A stretch of DNA of 64,000 nt from Luscinia megarhynchos (GCA_034336665.1 JAPFBE010000002.1:17710906-17774905), one strand, 5' to 3'. Numbered from the stretch's first letter, positions 13,001-26,826 are shown. A program made the numbers and translations. Notes: a model not told the origin generated them from the letters alone.

Positions 13001-16000
13001 TGATTCTACTTGAAGTTGGCAGAGTCCTAATACTTCTGGCTCTAGCAAGATGTGCAGAAACCAAAGATAAACTGAAGCAGTATTAACACTCTGTTACTTA
13101 AAATCAAGGAAAATGCATCTTAAAATGATACAAAACAAAACTTTGTTACTCTCTGAGGTGACAGCCCTCTTGCTCTTAAGGCCTGTCATATCTGCAGTAC
13201 CTACCAAAGTGAAAATCCTGACGAACCATTTCTCTCCCTCGAACCCCTAATAATCTGAGTTACATTGGTTTCATTGTATCTGGGGAATATTTTCCATTGG
13301 CTAATTGGCTAATGAGTTTTGTAACATATCTGCTCTTACTTTCTATTTGCAAATGCTATCATGGTTACTCTACAGATACAGCATGAAAACTTGTCTACTC
13401 TGTAGGATTTTTAGGTCTTGATTGAAGGAGGCACTGACTAACCAGGATTTAACTTCACATTTAGCTGTGGTATGATGAGGTGGCCCTTGGAGGTCCCTGT
13501 TGTGTAAACTTTTAAGACAAGTGTCACACAGTTTCAGTCATTCTTTGAACAGACTTGAAACTTTTTGTTCTCCCAAACTGTGAGAAGACAGTACCAGAAC
13601 AAGAAACTAACTTCCATTTACGTTTCTTGCCTTTCTATCATAAAAACCAAAAGCATATTTTCTGTCTTGTTATAACAAAATTCATCTGCTCAGGATGATT
13701 TTAATGACGATACCTGCAGTGTCAGCAGATATGTGTGAGTGTTTGCAGAGCTGCATTGCAGCATTAAAACCAAATGCAGAGATATGGCAGTTTCCTGCTG
13801 AAGCTGGGATCTCTTTTTAGCTTTGGCCTTAGTGACACTGGTTGTGTAGAAAAGATAGTGTGCTGAAATACAAATATGTAAGTAAATCAAGTGTTTCCAA
13901 GCAAAGCAAAATTTCCTTGCTGAGAGACAATCAGTGTTACTTGAGAGAGAATCTTTGTCTATAAATGCATTTAAAAGTTTATCTGTGAATTTTTTTAGCA
14001 AATGTTGAATAATCAGAATTTATTTTAACACAAGGCTTCTGTAGAATTGTTTCAGCACTAATAATTTCATAGTGTAGCAATTAAGGGCTTTTTTTTGTAA
14101 TTTGTTCTCTTGCCACCATGATTAATCAGAAAAGGGGCAGCCTACCATTAAAGTATACTGTGCCAAAACGGAGTATGGGTTAAAAAAATAAAAAGAAAAA
14201 ATAAGAACTAAAATAGAAAGGGAAGTCTGAGGCTGTAATTTTACAATGTGTTTGGAATACACAATAGCAATCTTGGGACAGTTGCAGCCTAGAGCCACAA
14301 TTTATAATAAGCTGCACCAAAAACAGTTCAGTCACTTCTGCTATAAACTTTAGGCTGCCTCTATTTAACCCTTAACTGATGTGGTTCCACAAACTGTCAG
14401 TAAATAACTGGTTTCATGTTTGTTAATTTGAATGGGAAGGATTTTCTGTTTGCTTTAAAAAAATAGGTTGTTAAATTGTTCTTACTATCATGTTGCCTAA
14501 AGCTGTTATTTGGCAGGAAAAAAAATGTGAAACAGATCATCTCAACCAGAGTTTTTATATTCATCCAGAGCAAATCGCACAGTGTTCAGAATGGGCCAGT
14601 AAAGGGCTTGTTGAGCTTTGTCTAATTTTAATTTATGCTTTTCTACTTGACAAAATAAATGGGATCAGTATTTTTGCTCCAAATCTGTTCCTCAGCAGAT
14701 CCATAGGAATGATGAATGCCAATAGCAGTGAGAGCGTAATATCCAATGCATTATATTAACTTTCTTTTTCACAGGATAAAAGGGTATAATCTTTTGTTTC
14801 TTTGGTGTTTGTTAGTGGTAAATTAAGCTGCATAGGAAAAAAAACCTGAAAATTTCTGAGTTGTCATGCAGGATGACTAGTGTTTTTTCTGCTCTTCATG
14901 GAAGGAACTGAGAACCTCTGGGCCATCAAATCTCTACTTAGGTGTTACTGAATTCTGTTCAGGAGGTTTTAATGTCTTTGCTTTATCAGTTTTAGGTATT
15001 TTTAAACCTGAGGATTCTTCCCCCCTCACACCCCTATCTTAAGAAATCTCTAACAAAAATTACTAGTAGCTTGTTAAATTCAGCATCCACAGAAATGGAG
15101 AAACCTCTGGTCTCTGAAGGATAATGATAACTAAGAATCTCTGTGTACTACTTTCAGTGTCTCATACAGAACAATGTTCCATTATTTCAATTAGCTTTAT
15201 CCCAGTCTCCTGTGCTGCCTGGCTGTAATCGTGAAATCCAATTAGTAATCTGAGCAAGAGAGCTGTAATTTCTGTTTAATGTGCTTGCTTGAGAAATTAC
15301 TGTTTCAAGAGGTAAAAAAGCAGGTTAATCCATGCTCTATTCATGCCATTAATCCACAGCTTTGTGCACTGGTTTTTTGAGACTGAATGGCAAGCTTGTC
15401 CAGCATCACTTTTCAAACTTCAAATTTGTGTTCACTTCTTTACCCCTTCTGTTAGCAGCAGGATATTTTTGCACACTTATGGGTTTAAAGATTGAATTTT
15501 TATTATTGAAACATTTCTTGATTATTTTTATTCTGTCTTTTACAGGAAACTCAGTAATATAATATTCTTCTATACCAGGTTTAGCTCATAGTTTGCCAGT
15601 TAGAGAGAAGAGTCTTGCATGAGAATTACAAACTTGTCTATGTACCAAAAGTGTAGTTTTGCTTTTCTTTGATGTGGCTGCAGAAACCCTTTCTTGGGTT
15701 CTGCATTGTCAGGGGCTTTCCTGGAGATTTTGGGAGTGCTCAGCTTTTTGTCTTTGCATGGGGATAGCGAAGCTTTTAGGGCATAAATGACCTCGAGAAT
15801 CTTGCTGACTGAAAGGACAGGACATGCTGCTGTGTGTAAGGGAAGCACATATGCCAGCAGGGTGTTGTGGGCAAAATATCCAGAACAAAAATCAGTGTGA
15901 TTATTGGAAGTTCCTGAGTGTCCATTGGAAGTTCCTGAGCTGTCTCCGAGCCACTGGCAGGGATTCAGCGGCCTGAGCAGATCAAATGGATTAGGGGGCA

Positions 16001-19000
16001 TTGGAATGTATATTTAACAGGCAGTAAGAAATGCTGGGGGTGCTCAGAAGTGTGCTCTGAATGGGATGTGTTCAAATGTTACTAGTTAGACGCTGTAAAT
16101 TAAATTTTTTTTTTCCCATAGAGCAAGCAAACGGAAATCAATTGGTTAGTCCGTAAATAATACAACAGTTCTTCTTTGTGTTACTTTTCTCCCCCTCATA
16201 CCCAAAAATGATGTTTGAATTGCTGCAGTTGTTCAGTGTATGTTAATGCATTGTAATGCAGCTATGCCTTAAGTACCTGTCTGAAATTGGAGAAAGAGTT
16301 TCCCAGGGGAATGCAACAGTAAGTTTATGTAGTTACAAGCAACTTCCAGGACTATCTTAGTCTTTTAATCCTGGGTGTGTATATATGGAATTTGTAAAAA
16401 ATGAGGTTCACTTTCCTGATAGATTTAGAAGGTTTAATAAAAGACAGACAATAAAGAAAAGGTTATAACAGCTGGGTGCTTGGCATTTAGCCAAGAACAC
16501 ACCTGCTGTTTTGGAGCCACCCCCTAAATTCATCACCCGATGTTGCATGTTCATAGACCTATCATACATTTTCAAACTTTTCTATAAACTATTTTCCATA
16601 TTGCAGAAATGGTTTTACATGGCCGCTCCTTGAGTGTACCTTTTTAGAACATGCCTGTTTCTTGGCTGTGATTTTGATTTATTTTTCTTATCAGTCTTAA
16701 TTTGGGCTATGGTCTTCAGTTTCTACAGACAATAGGTGCTGGTAACTGGTGTATCAGTAGCAGGTGTCTTCACTTACTACAAAGACACTTTATCAGCCTA
16801 TGTTATTCCTAAAGAAAACTGTATCTTAAAAACCATTTCAACATCACGCATATAGTATCCACTCTAATATTTGCTAAAAGCCAATACTATAATGTGTATT
16901 TATAACAGAATTCATTTAAGTGGAAAGACAAATGATTCAGGTGCCAGCAGACCTGAATTTCCTGCATAGAAATTCCATACAGTTTTTAGTTCATATTTTC
17001 ATTAATCTCTCCAGAACAGGAGCACTGGTTCACTTTAATGCTGTTGTCACTTAAGAAAACTTGACTTTCAGGAATTTTAGCACTTTTGGTTATTAGCCAG
17101 TAATACAGTCATCCATGAGAAGCACAACTCATGAGGCAGGATTAACTAAATGTGTCTAATGCACTTGAAAAAAATATGATGTTTCTGAATTAGCTTGACT
17201 TGCAGAATGAAATTAGAATATCTGTCTTTATTTTAGGGGAGGAACGTACATGTTCAAAACGAGAATTGTAAACTAATGCTAATTTATACAAGACTAAAAC
17301 ATTTTTGTCAAATTTAATTTGCTCAGTTAACTGACTTCATAAAATTTGATGAACCAGAATAAATAATTCTTCACGCTGTAATGGCTTACCTTGCCTTTAA
17401 AGTTTTAGGATTTTTTTAATTTATGACTCTTTTGAGTGTACACATGCAATATAAAACTCAGAATTAGTATGCTGTAATTTCTTTGATGCATAAATCAAAA
17501 ATTTTCAGCAGGGAAAAATAACTGTGGTAATGGTAACTTTAGAGATAATGAGCTTTTTACTTTACAAAATCCTGATTCCATACCCTAAGCTAAGAAGAAT
17601 GGGGGAGGAGGGAGAGAAAGTATAATTTCTGTGGTGTTAGTTTTCATTATAATGCACGTGGAATTGGTTAATTGAAATGAAAAATGCTGGTCAGAGAATT
17701 TGTTTCAAGATGACAAGTTCGTGAGTTAACTTTTTCTAGTAAGCAGATCTTAAGGTTTGGGGTTTTTTCTTTCTGCAAGTTTTTCCTTCTTAACGTTGGA
17801 TTTGCATTTGTGTTGCAAGTAGGAAATTCCACAGAACTGTAGGTACATGTTTGAGGTAATTTGAGCACTAACTAACATGAACAAAGCAGTAACCCAGTGT
17901 AAGGAAAAGAAGCTACATAGCCAGGGGCAGTTGACCTTACAGAATTTTAGCTATGCAGGGGTTAATATGTTTCCCTGATTTGCTCTAATAAAAGAAATCA
18001 AAGCAGACATGGGATGTTCAAATATTACAGAAGTACAGGAGTCCTGTCATGAAGAGGTTATCAAAGAATAGTAAGGTGGCTTAATGGAGTTGAACTTGTC
18101 AAAAGCAAATGCAAGGTTAGATGTCTTGAAGTCTCAACATTCTAGTTTTGTGTTTTGGTCTTGGTTTATTTTCAATATAAGCATTATAGGAAATCCCTAT
18201 ATCAGTAAAATTATGTAACCACAAAAAGGGCAACATACTTAAGGCCAAATAGTATTTTGTAAATGTTCACATAGTATTAACCCCCCTCCCCTTGCCCAAG
18301 ACTTGTTTTTTCAATAAAGTGTTGTCTGAAAATTGAATGTGCTGTAATTGAGACTGAAAAATTCAGATTTTTGAAAATGTTAGTTACGTTTAAGCTGCTT
18401 ACCCATGTTTCTAGGGCAGGGGGAGGGAGTGGTTTAAGCAGATGACGTGCACTTTTTTCCCTTCAGATAAGAGGAGTCTCCAAATCCAAGGATAAGCTGA
18501 GAAACTGTTTTTGTAGATGTCTGTAAATAATGTTGTAAAAGTAAAGCTGGCTTATGCTAGGATCCAGGTCAGAGTAGGTAATTTTATTGTTACTTTTTTT
18601 TAGAGGAAAGTAGGGGGAAGAAAGGTGCATAAATTGGCTGACAAGTAGGGAAGATTTGGAGAAAAGGAAGGACAGGTGAAGAGACCTGATGAGTGATGCC
18701 TGTGTCCTCATAACTGATAAACTTCTGCAACACTGACCCTGTCACCCTCTTGTTTTCTGGCAGAGAATGGTTGCATACAGAAAGCCATGAAAAGGAGTCT
18801 TTCTGTTAATACACATTTGAAATAATTATTTACTGAACCTGAATGAAAGCCTCCTACTACCCACCCTCATAGCCTCTGATCTGGAACAGTTGAGAGATGC
18901 TCTTAAAATGCTGAAATTCTCTCTTCTTAGAGACTTGGACAGCAGCTGAATTGACAATATAAGTCACAAATAATCGCTAGCAGTAATTTCAGCATTAATA

Positions 19001-22000
19001 AAAGCAAGTGCCAAGTGATGGGTATCAAGTTACCAGCATCAAGATTGAAACACCTTGTCTCCCACCCCACTATCTCTATGTGCTTCCCTGGTTCTCAGAC
19101 ACAACAGTTCCAGAACCCTCCTGACCAGCTGCACTGCTGGAAGAACAGTATGCTGTCCTTTTATCATAGGGCTGCACTTTGTATTAATCAAATGTTAAAT
19201 ATTTGAATTTGCACTCATAATAAATGAACAACTCTCTAATTTTTTAATTTCAGTGATTTGAAGCCAATACAGACTTGAAACTGTTTCAGTGGTGTCATCT
19301 TAAAATAAATTGCATTTGCATTTACAAAAAATTTGGTATATATGAAGCACTTTGTTTAGAGACCAGAATTTAAATTTTACCTAATTTTTGCTGACAAAGA
19401 ATGATATTTTATTTTATTATCTTGTCACTTCTATTGTTTGTTTTAACAGTTTGTTGAGTTGGGATAATTTAAAACTGGTGTTTTATTTTATATGCATGGT
19501 CTCCAGAGGAAATGTCTATTATTTTTAACAACTGCCTTAATATATTGTTTCACAGAGTCAATACTACAGCAGTACAATGACTTTTTCTTTTTTAGGATCT
19601 TAACATGCACCTTGAAGATAAAGTCTACCTTGCAGGAAACATTTTTACCTTAGCAGACATTTTGATGTACTATGGATTGCATCATATCATGGTAAGCATT
19701 ACTTGCCTCATTTTTATATGTTCAACTATTATAATTGTTATTTATCTAAAGGGCACTTTATTGTTGTAGAAGTTGACCTACTGAACAGAACAGAGGAAGA
19801 TAAAACTTTGAAGTTTTTCATTTTATTCTTTAATACTTAGCTATGGATCTGTCAAAAGGCCTGTAGTGTCAGAATGCTTTAGTTTCCTCTACAAAGTGTA
19901 GCAAGGATGATACCTATCCTTGTGTTTCTAGGATTGAGGACTCTTGCCTGTTTGAGTCTGAAACGTGGCTGAACTACAGAACTGCAGTCACAGAAGTACA
20001 TGGGGAAACAGATAAATGAAGCTGAAAGAATGTGTCAGAACTGAGAGAACTAACTTTGTTAGTATTAGAGAAATACACATGCATATAAATTAAGCTCCTT
20101 AGTGCATAGAAAAAAAGTTTGAGCCAAAACAAATTATTATTTTTGTTTCCATACTTAAGTCATAAGACTTCATAAGGTACATAATATGAAAATAACATGG
20201 GGAGCTGATGCTTGGGAGGAAAAGGAAAAAAAAAAACCACCCCAAAAATAAATTTGTTCTAAGTGGAAAGATGTTGAGATTATTTGTAGTCCACTCAGGC
20301 TACTATGAAGTGCTTAAAAATTGGTGCACCTTCAGTTCTGAACCCCAAGGGTTAATTTAAAGATAAAGCAGTAGAAGCTATTTGCATTTTGGTGGCTGGA
20401 ATGTGTTTGTAAATGAGCCATTGTCATCCTCTGGAGTAGGAAGAAACCAAAGGACTCACATGAAATCATCTAGATTCTTGGGAGAAGATGAAATCAGTCC
20501 GTTTTGCATAAGAAAATTGAGGGGGGAGTGAGGATAATTAGAAAAAGATGCTTTTGACAAATGCATGTGTGTCTGAGGATTGAATTCAATCAACTGCCTG
20601 CATGGTTACTTTTATACAATTAAAAGCAGAGCTCTGGGAGATGTGTAGAAGAATACTACATTTCAAAATGGAAGCAGAAGGGAGAGGCAATCAAGCAGTA
20701 AAATTCTACCAGAAATTAAAGAGAACTTATGTATCTGTATCTTGCCTGTCCAGAACTAAAAGTTCAAAGTGTCAAGCAGAGGAGAGGGAAGCTCCATTTC
20801 AGAAGGTTTTTGAAAACATGCTAGAGTAAGTCACATAGAATTAATTCTGTTAAATTATATTTACCTTGTAAAATGTCTTAAGCAGTAGGATAGATGTGTT
20901 GATTACAGTGTCAGAATGGGTTACCTTTCACATATGATATGTAGACATAAAAAAGACTATAAGTATTGTCTAAAAATATGATTGTATATTCTGTTAGAGA
21001 GTACAAATTGAAATGAGATTTTAAAAAATAAAAAAAACTTGGCAGGGGAAAATCCAAGCATATTTTAAATTTAGAGTTTGCTCTAGAGTAGACCACCTAA
21101 TCAAGATGAAAAGATACAAGTTATTGCTTTGGGAAATAGAACAGATGGTAAAAACAAATGACTTGGTGCTCCTGGGTGCCTGCAACCATCCAGACACTAC
21201 TTGGGACAAGTTTATAGTACAGCATCTGTTTCTGAAATGTTTGATTTCATCGAAGGTAATTTTCTGAATCAGAAGGGTACAAAGGGCCAACAATGGAGTG
21301 ACTATTCTAAATAAACACAAAAATCTAAAAGCTACTAACTAGGAATTAGATGTATTTTAAAGGTTTCAGAATTGATAAACATACAGAGGCAGAATCTTGA
21401 ACTGTAGAATCTTGTGATTTTATTTTTTTAATGTCTTTTAATTTTTTTTTTTCTTGTGATCAGAAGAGAGTATGTCCAGAGCTGCTGCTCTGCCCTAAGC
21501 TTTATGGGGGAGGCAGAAAAAGCTGCTATATCTCTTCATGTGATGTGGTTCAGAGAAGCAGTTTGTCATATCCATCACTGCTTCAGCTATGCTTTGTGCT
21601 AAATATCCATATGTATTTTCTATGATGCTTTAAGAAAGGAGGGTGAAATAGGAGACATGGGGCATAGGACAAACACACAGATCTTGCTGTCCATCATGTT
21701 GTCTAGAGAATTGATCTGAAAACATTACTGGTAGTACCTTAAAGGTTAATCTCTGCTTTTGATAGACTAAAAACTACATGCTAACACAGACATTAGTGCT
21801 GGGATGCTGTAAATATTACTGACATACCATGATCATCCTGAATAAGACAAGTAATAAAACTTTAAAACTCTTTTGATGTTTCATTGGAAAAGTTTAAGAC
21901 CAATCAATTCCTGTAGCTCAGTTCTTCACATGTGGTGTCTTGGTTTCTCTGAATACAGGTCATGCATATTTGTGTTCGTTCCCCCTTCCCATCTTCATCT

Positions 22001-25000
22001 TGTCCCTTCCCATTATCCAGGAGGGGTTCTGGAGTCTGGTTCTTCACTGTCCTGGCTCATCCATTTGAACTGACAGTTTGTTTACTGGACAGCAGCAACT
22101 CTTAATTCTGCAGTTGTGTGCCTGCCTTTCATTCTCCCTGTCCCTTCTAGTTATCATAATGAACACAACAGTGCAATGTGTTTAAAAATCCATATTGTGG
22201 GAAAATAATTATTATTTCAATCAGTGAGAATCAGATTCACAGGTACTGTTTCAGGTTTCTTGCAGAATCTGTTTTGGGTCTTTTAATTTTAATTAGAAAT
22301 ACACACTCATAGTAATAAGACAGGAACTAAATAGTACATGCTGTTCTGCATCATAATATAGGTCACAAACACCCAAAAAGTGTAATGCTTGATGCTGCCT
22401 TTTCAATCAATGTGATCTACCTAGTCATATATAATTGATGTCTCCATGTATGTAGCATTAATATTGTCTTATAGACACTTCAATTCCAGAAATACATATG
22501 GGGATAAATACAAACAATAAAGTTCTACTAGGTTAAAGCATGCATTGCAGAGAAAACATGAATTTAGGAGCATTGCTTGAGGTTAGCATAGGCAATCATT
22601 AAGCATTAAATTCCCCCCTGTGGTAATGAACTTGTTTTCTAATCTGTGGGATTTTTTAAATTATTTTTTAAAAAAACTTTCCAGATGTCTTCATACTTAA
22701 ATATTTTTGACCAGCGCAAATCCAGTTTTATTTCAAGAGAAGGAATCAATATGGTGATTGATCTGCTTTTATACTTCAAAAATGTTGTCAGAACCAAGGA
22801 AGCTATTTCAAATCCATATGTCTGACTTGAAAACTTCTTTATTAAGGTCTGGAAAATTACTTGTGGGTGAAGTTTATATCTGCAAATGGAAGATGCCTCA
22901 GTCAAAATTTTTTTGTGTCAAACCAAATATGATCAAGTACAAAACAAACTAAGCAGTGGTCCTTGAGTCAGAACCACTAATATTGAACTGTAATGAGACT
23001 GCAGTAGTAGTTTATTTTGGAGTTATTTTTTCCATAAGGAACATTTCTTGTAATGAACAGATTGCCATGACTTTTTGTTAATATTCGCTGATATGTTGCT
23101 TATTTTAATACTGAGGTAACAGGCTTTTTTGCTAAGCAATGATGCTAAAAATGGTTCTTGAATGAAATTGCAAAGGAAAGCAGTTTTAACTAAAAAAAAA
23201 GATGTAATTTTAAGATTATTCCTTTAACAGCAGAAAATTATACAAAACTATGTGAAAGTGCATGTATGTCATGAAATACACCATCCAGCTGTTGGGTTTT
23301 TTTCTTTCTCCCATATCTAAAGGCTAAGTTTAAAAAGTCAGATAGATACTATCCTTTTCTTGATGCTGAAGAGGTTCATATGTAGGCAGGTATTTTTAGA
23401 TTTTCCATGACCTGCAGGTTGTGCGAATGGGGCTTTATGCCTACATCCCCAGTGCTACAGAAAGAGAATATAATTAAAGCTTGTGTATTTTTAGCCCTTT
23501 CAGAAACTCTTAGAGTTGCATTGTATGATAACCACCTTGGTTCCCCTCGGTGAGCTTTGTGGTGGAAGAAAAAGACTTTTTTTTCATGACATGAAAAAAA
23601 AAGTCTGTCAAATTAAGTGTCTGCTTCTTTGCTATTAAAATAATTGCTTTAATAGCAAATAATTATTTTAACAGCAGAACAGCAGCCTTTCTTAACTTGG
23701 GGGAATTATCTAATTTAATGAGGAAGAACAGAAAATACCCATCTAACAAAATGTTGTAAAAAATGCCATGGAAGTGATCTCTAAACAATTAACCTAAGAG
23801 TTATGTTCTGAGTAAAAAGTAGAGCATGCCACAAAGTGCTTTTTAATATATTTCACTGATAGAGTACATTATGTAAATAAGTAAAAATATCTTGCTTGTT
23901 GTGCCTAGAGTACAGAAAGGGATCTTACTATTAGCATGGCTGTCTGTTTTGCCCTTCAGATGTTTTTTCACGATGCTAACAGAATGAAAGAGGAATATTT
24001 TTCCAGACTTCTATTTTTTATTTACATTGGAGAAACGTGAAGATCGAGAATTATCAGTAAAAGATTTTGGGAGGAAATCTATGTATCTGCTGCAAAATCT
24101 AAAATTTAGCTCAGCCTTTCCATAACCAGGTGCTTATCCATTAAAGACTCGGAAAAGGTTACTGTAAACTCAAGGCACATAAAGTTTCAGTATTTTAGTA
24201 TTTGCTCATACTTAAATATCTTTCTTCACTTCCAGTAGTTTTAGATTGCCTTAGAGCACACACATTGTTCTTTTCATGTACTCTGTTACTTTGTAAATGG
24301 TCCTCCAGCTTTGTATCAAGCATCTGTATCCAGCTACCATTAATTATAACACACTGCAGGTAATCAAAAGTGGCTTTCCCTAAATGGTACTGCTTTTGGT
24401 GGTTTTTTTTTTTTTTTTTTTTTTTTTTTTGTCCTGAATATACTGCACTTGCAGAAACTCAGGCAGTTTATGAAACTGTTATATTACCGTCACTTCCACT
24501 TTTCATTTGTAGTGCCTTGAAAATTCTAGATTTTTTCCCTTCCTTTGTTAGTGCTGTTCTGGTTAGTGCTATTCACTTGGTTAATTGCCAATAACTCTCT
24601 TATATTTCCAGATCAGAAAAAATATGTGGCTGATTTTTATGGTTTATCTGTGCATTTCTATCAGACTATACAACTGTAGGAACACTGTTTACATTTCCAT
24701 GCCAGCAGCAAGAAAAGCAGATTTTCTCATGCTGCCTGAACTGGGGTTCATAAGAGTGCAGAATTGCAGAAGTTGTTACAGAAATACATCTGTAGTGCTG
24801 TGCTTGTATTCTGGCAGGTACATTCCCTAGGAAGAGCAGCTACATGGGTTTAGGAGCAGCTGCAAGATCCCTGCTGTTTGGTTGTTGCCACAGTTACTAT
24901 GCTCTTCCTATTAATTGAGCTTTAATGCTACGTTCCATTGGGTTAGAATTTCCTTCTGCAACTCCTTGGAATTGTTCTTTCCCAGTATTTTTCCATTGGT

Positions 25001-26826
25001 TCATCTTCTAGTATATATCCTTTCTTTTTGCCACTACATTTTTAAAGCTTCCCAGTTCTAAGCCAAGTGCTGGGCTGTGTGAGAGAACAGCAAGGAGAAG
25101 CAGCGAATCTGATAGGAGCCCCCTGAAATCAAAAGGATGATATGTCACAAGGTGATATGTAACATAAGACTTGGGTTTAAAGAGCAGCATTTTATTCATA
25201 CACCTGAATATCTGTAAATGAGTATGTTTAGCTCTTTCTGTGGTCCAAAGTTTGTTGAAACAGATTTGTTTCCAGCTGTCTTGTGCCCAAGACCAAATTT
25301 TCCGTGAACCTGCAGCATCCATAAAATCTAGTGTTTCTAGAACAAAGTGTAAGGAATATGCTTTTGAGGAGATTAACCTTGATTAGCTTTAGAAATCTAA
25401 ACATGAAAAATATTAGGCATATCTAGATCATTATTTATCTGTTAAAACTATCTTCTACAGACGTGCTCTTTTTCATTGACTGCTGGCATTGTCAAGATTG
25501 AAGTTAAGCTTGATGGTTAATTGGCTAACTGAAAATGAAGTGAGGTGAATCCTGATTGGATTCAGTATTGGTGAGTTAGGATCGGGTAGTTTATGCGAGG
25601 ATAACATTTTGTTCCTGGTGCAGGTTTTATAGCCTATTCTGAGGACTACCCCATTTGTAATTCAGTTGTATGTTAATGGGAGAAAAGAGATTATGGTCTA
25701 AACTGATAAGCCAACTTGATTACAGAGAAATAAGAAGACATAAAATTGCTAATCAAGAATAGTAATACAGGTGATACAAGACAGGAACATGTCTGGCTTG
25801 AAAGACTGAAGTAATAACAGACTTTGTAGTAAAGCTTTGAGAATGCTAATGACCTAAATTTGAAAAACTTTTAAAGGTGAAATTTCAATCTGTAACTGTA
25901 GATAACTTCACCTATGCCAGTGTTCTGATTAAAAATAGGCTTGAAACTCTGCATTAATCCTAGCCACGTATCCTGTGACAAGGAGCTGTTGCAATAGTGT
26001 GGTAGAGACTTGTTTCTGATTGATCTTGAAGCTGTTCTGTGTGATAGTACTTTAAATATTTTTATGAAGTATGGGCAGGCTTCCAGTTTGTTTTACTGTT
26101 GTAATTTGAATCATGTCATTGCTGTCTTATTAATGTAAGCTAGCAGATCTGAACAGTTAAGTTATGCTGAATCTTAGTAACTATTCCCTTTTGAGCAATA
26201 GTCTACAAAACAACTTCCAATTATCCTATCCAGTCTGAAATTGCCTGGGAAAAGCTTACTCCTGTACTTAAAATACACCTTGAAACATGAAGTAGTAATT
26301 TTGCCTGTGAGACAAGACTGTCTGCTAAATGAACATGAAGGAGTCGTGCATGTTATGGAACTCTTCCCTGCCCAGTACTGTATGCTGACCCCATGGATAG
26401 AGAGATGCATTAAATTCATGTGAGCTTTCCCTCCCCTCTGCCATGCTCTCTATCAGCTGTGTAGTCCACCTTCAGGTCTGTTCCTTTGAGTAGATAAAAT
26501 TTCCATAGATATTATAGGTTTGAGTTTTACTATGTGAAATTAGGATAGAATACTGCTGGACTGTAACAAATTACTTGAGTCGAAATAATTTGTAAAATGC
26601 TCCACTGTTATTTTGCCTTACCACATGTGACTCCAGTGATGCAGTGCGTGGTGTTACTGGTGCCTTGTATTTATTCCCCATGCAGGTGGACCTCACAGTG
26701 CAAGAAAAGGAGAAATACCTTAATGTGTCTCGTTGGTTCAACCACATTCAGCATTACCCAGGTGTCCGACAGCATCTGTCCAATGTCGTCTTTATCAAGA
26801 ACAGGTTATACACTAATGCTCATTAA
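9919..26826 (+). CDS. EEF1E1: EEF1E1 (AIMP3/p18), multi-tRNA-synthetase complex scaffold; four exons
   Basis: The coding sequence joins 9919..10017, 11852..12052, 19596..19691 and 26686..26826, giving 178 codons plus TAA (human protein about 174). All introns are phase 0 with GT-AG ends. The protein is a GST-like scaffold: a short N-terminal part (residues about 1-60), then a helical GST C-terminal-like domain holding GSTAEEKA, QQWLEYRV, FTLADI, VDLTVQEKEKYLNVSRWF and NRLYTNAH. In the family it binds methionyl-tRNA synthetase, EPRS1 and AIMP2 in the cytosolic synthetase complex, and moves to the nucleus on DNA damage, acting with ATM/ATR and p53. Identity rests on near-complete similarity through exons 2-4. 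The frame upstream of the ATG stays open to 9,598 but has no other ATG. BLOC1S5 follows on the same strand, as in other vertebrates. Confidence 0.97.
10540..10844 (+). mobile_element. CR1 LINE 3' fragment in EEF1E1 intron 1, sense
   Basis: The order of CR1 3'-end blocks is clear: GAGGTTGTAGTGGGG near 10,542, GAGGAAATGGCC near 10,598, AGATGTTAGAAAA near 10,638, a GGTTGCCCAGGGAGGTGGTGG block near 10,686, then GGACTGGATGATCTTAAAGG near 10,797 and a remnant GATGATTCTGTGGG tail near 10,831. It is diverged and non-coding. Boundaries are approximate. Confidence 0.85.
11852..12052 (+). CDS. EEF1E1: EEF1E1 coding exon 2
   Basis: Sixty-seven codons, from VPVLQSNNGP to EDTRTVLK. The acceptor is TTCCAG|GTTCCT and the donor AAG|GTAAGG. 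It covers the end of the N-terminal part and the first helices of the GST C-terminal-like domain, including LLGSTAEEKA and QQWLEYRV, which are almost invariant in vertebrate EEF1E1. The following intron is 7,543 bp. Confidence 0.97.
12053..19595 (+). other. EEF1E1: EEF1E1 intron 2
   Basis: An AT-rich intron without recognised exons or RNA genes. It includes a 16-bp direct repeat (15,903-15,918 and 15,924-15,939) and, on the minus strand, a 133-codon ATG-started open frame at 15,600-16,001 that I cannot assign. Confidence 0.85.
19596..19691 (+). CDS. EEF1E1: EEF1E1 coding exon 3
   Basis: Thirty-two codons, from DLNMHLEDKV to YYGLHHIM. The acceptor is TTTTTTAG|GAT and the donor ATG|GTAAGC. LEDKVYLAG and FTLADILMYYGLH match the family core; the LADI segment is the conserved GST C-terminal helix. 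The exon starts and ends in phase 0, so skipping it would keep frame. Confidence 0.97.
23573..23671. repeat. Cluster of inverted repeats
   Basis: At 23,573-23,606, AGACTTTTTTTTCATG pairs with CATGAAAAAAAAAGTCT (one extra A) across a one-base spacer. At 23,628-23,659, TTTGCTATTAAA pairs perfectly with TTTAATAGCAAA across 8 bases. TTAAAATAATT at 23,635-23,645 can instead pair with AATTATTTTAA at 23,661-23,671, so the last two hairpins exclude each other. Confidence 0.85.
24403..24430 (+). repeat. Poly(T) homopolymer, 28 bases
   Basis: An uninterrupted run of 28 T residues in EEF1E1 intron 3. It could be the tail of an antisense retroposon, but no body is recognisable beside it. Length is likely variable and prone to sequencing error. 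Confidence 0.9.
26686..26826 (+). CDS. EEF1E1: EEF1E1 coding exon 4 (terminal)
   Basis: Forty-six codons plus TAA, from VDLTVQEKEKYLNVSRWF to IKNRLYTNAH. The acceptor is CATGCAG|GTGGAC. This is the most conserved part of the protein and closes the GST-like domain. Confidence 0.97.
   Translation: MDLTVQEKEKYLNVSRWFNHIQHYPGVRQHLSNVVFIKNRLYTNAH

Larger units (their letters stand above)
19692..26685 (+). other. EEF1E1: EEF1E1 intron 3
   Basis: A 6,994-bp AT-rich intron with no recognised coding content. It carries a palindrome cluster at 23,573-23,671 and a 28-base poly(T) tract at 24,403-24,430. Open frames here are short and resemble nothing known. Confidence 0.85.
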
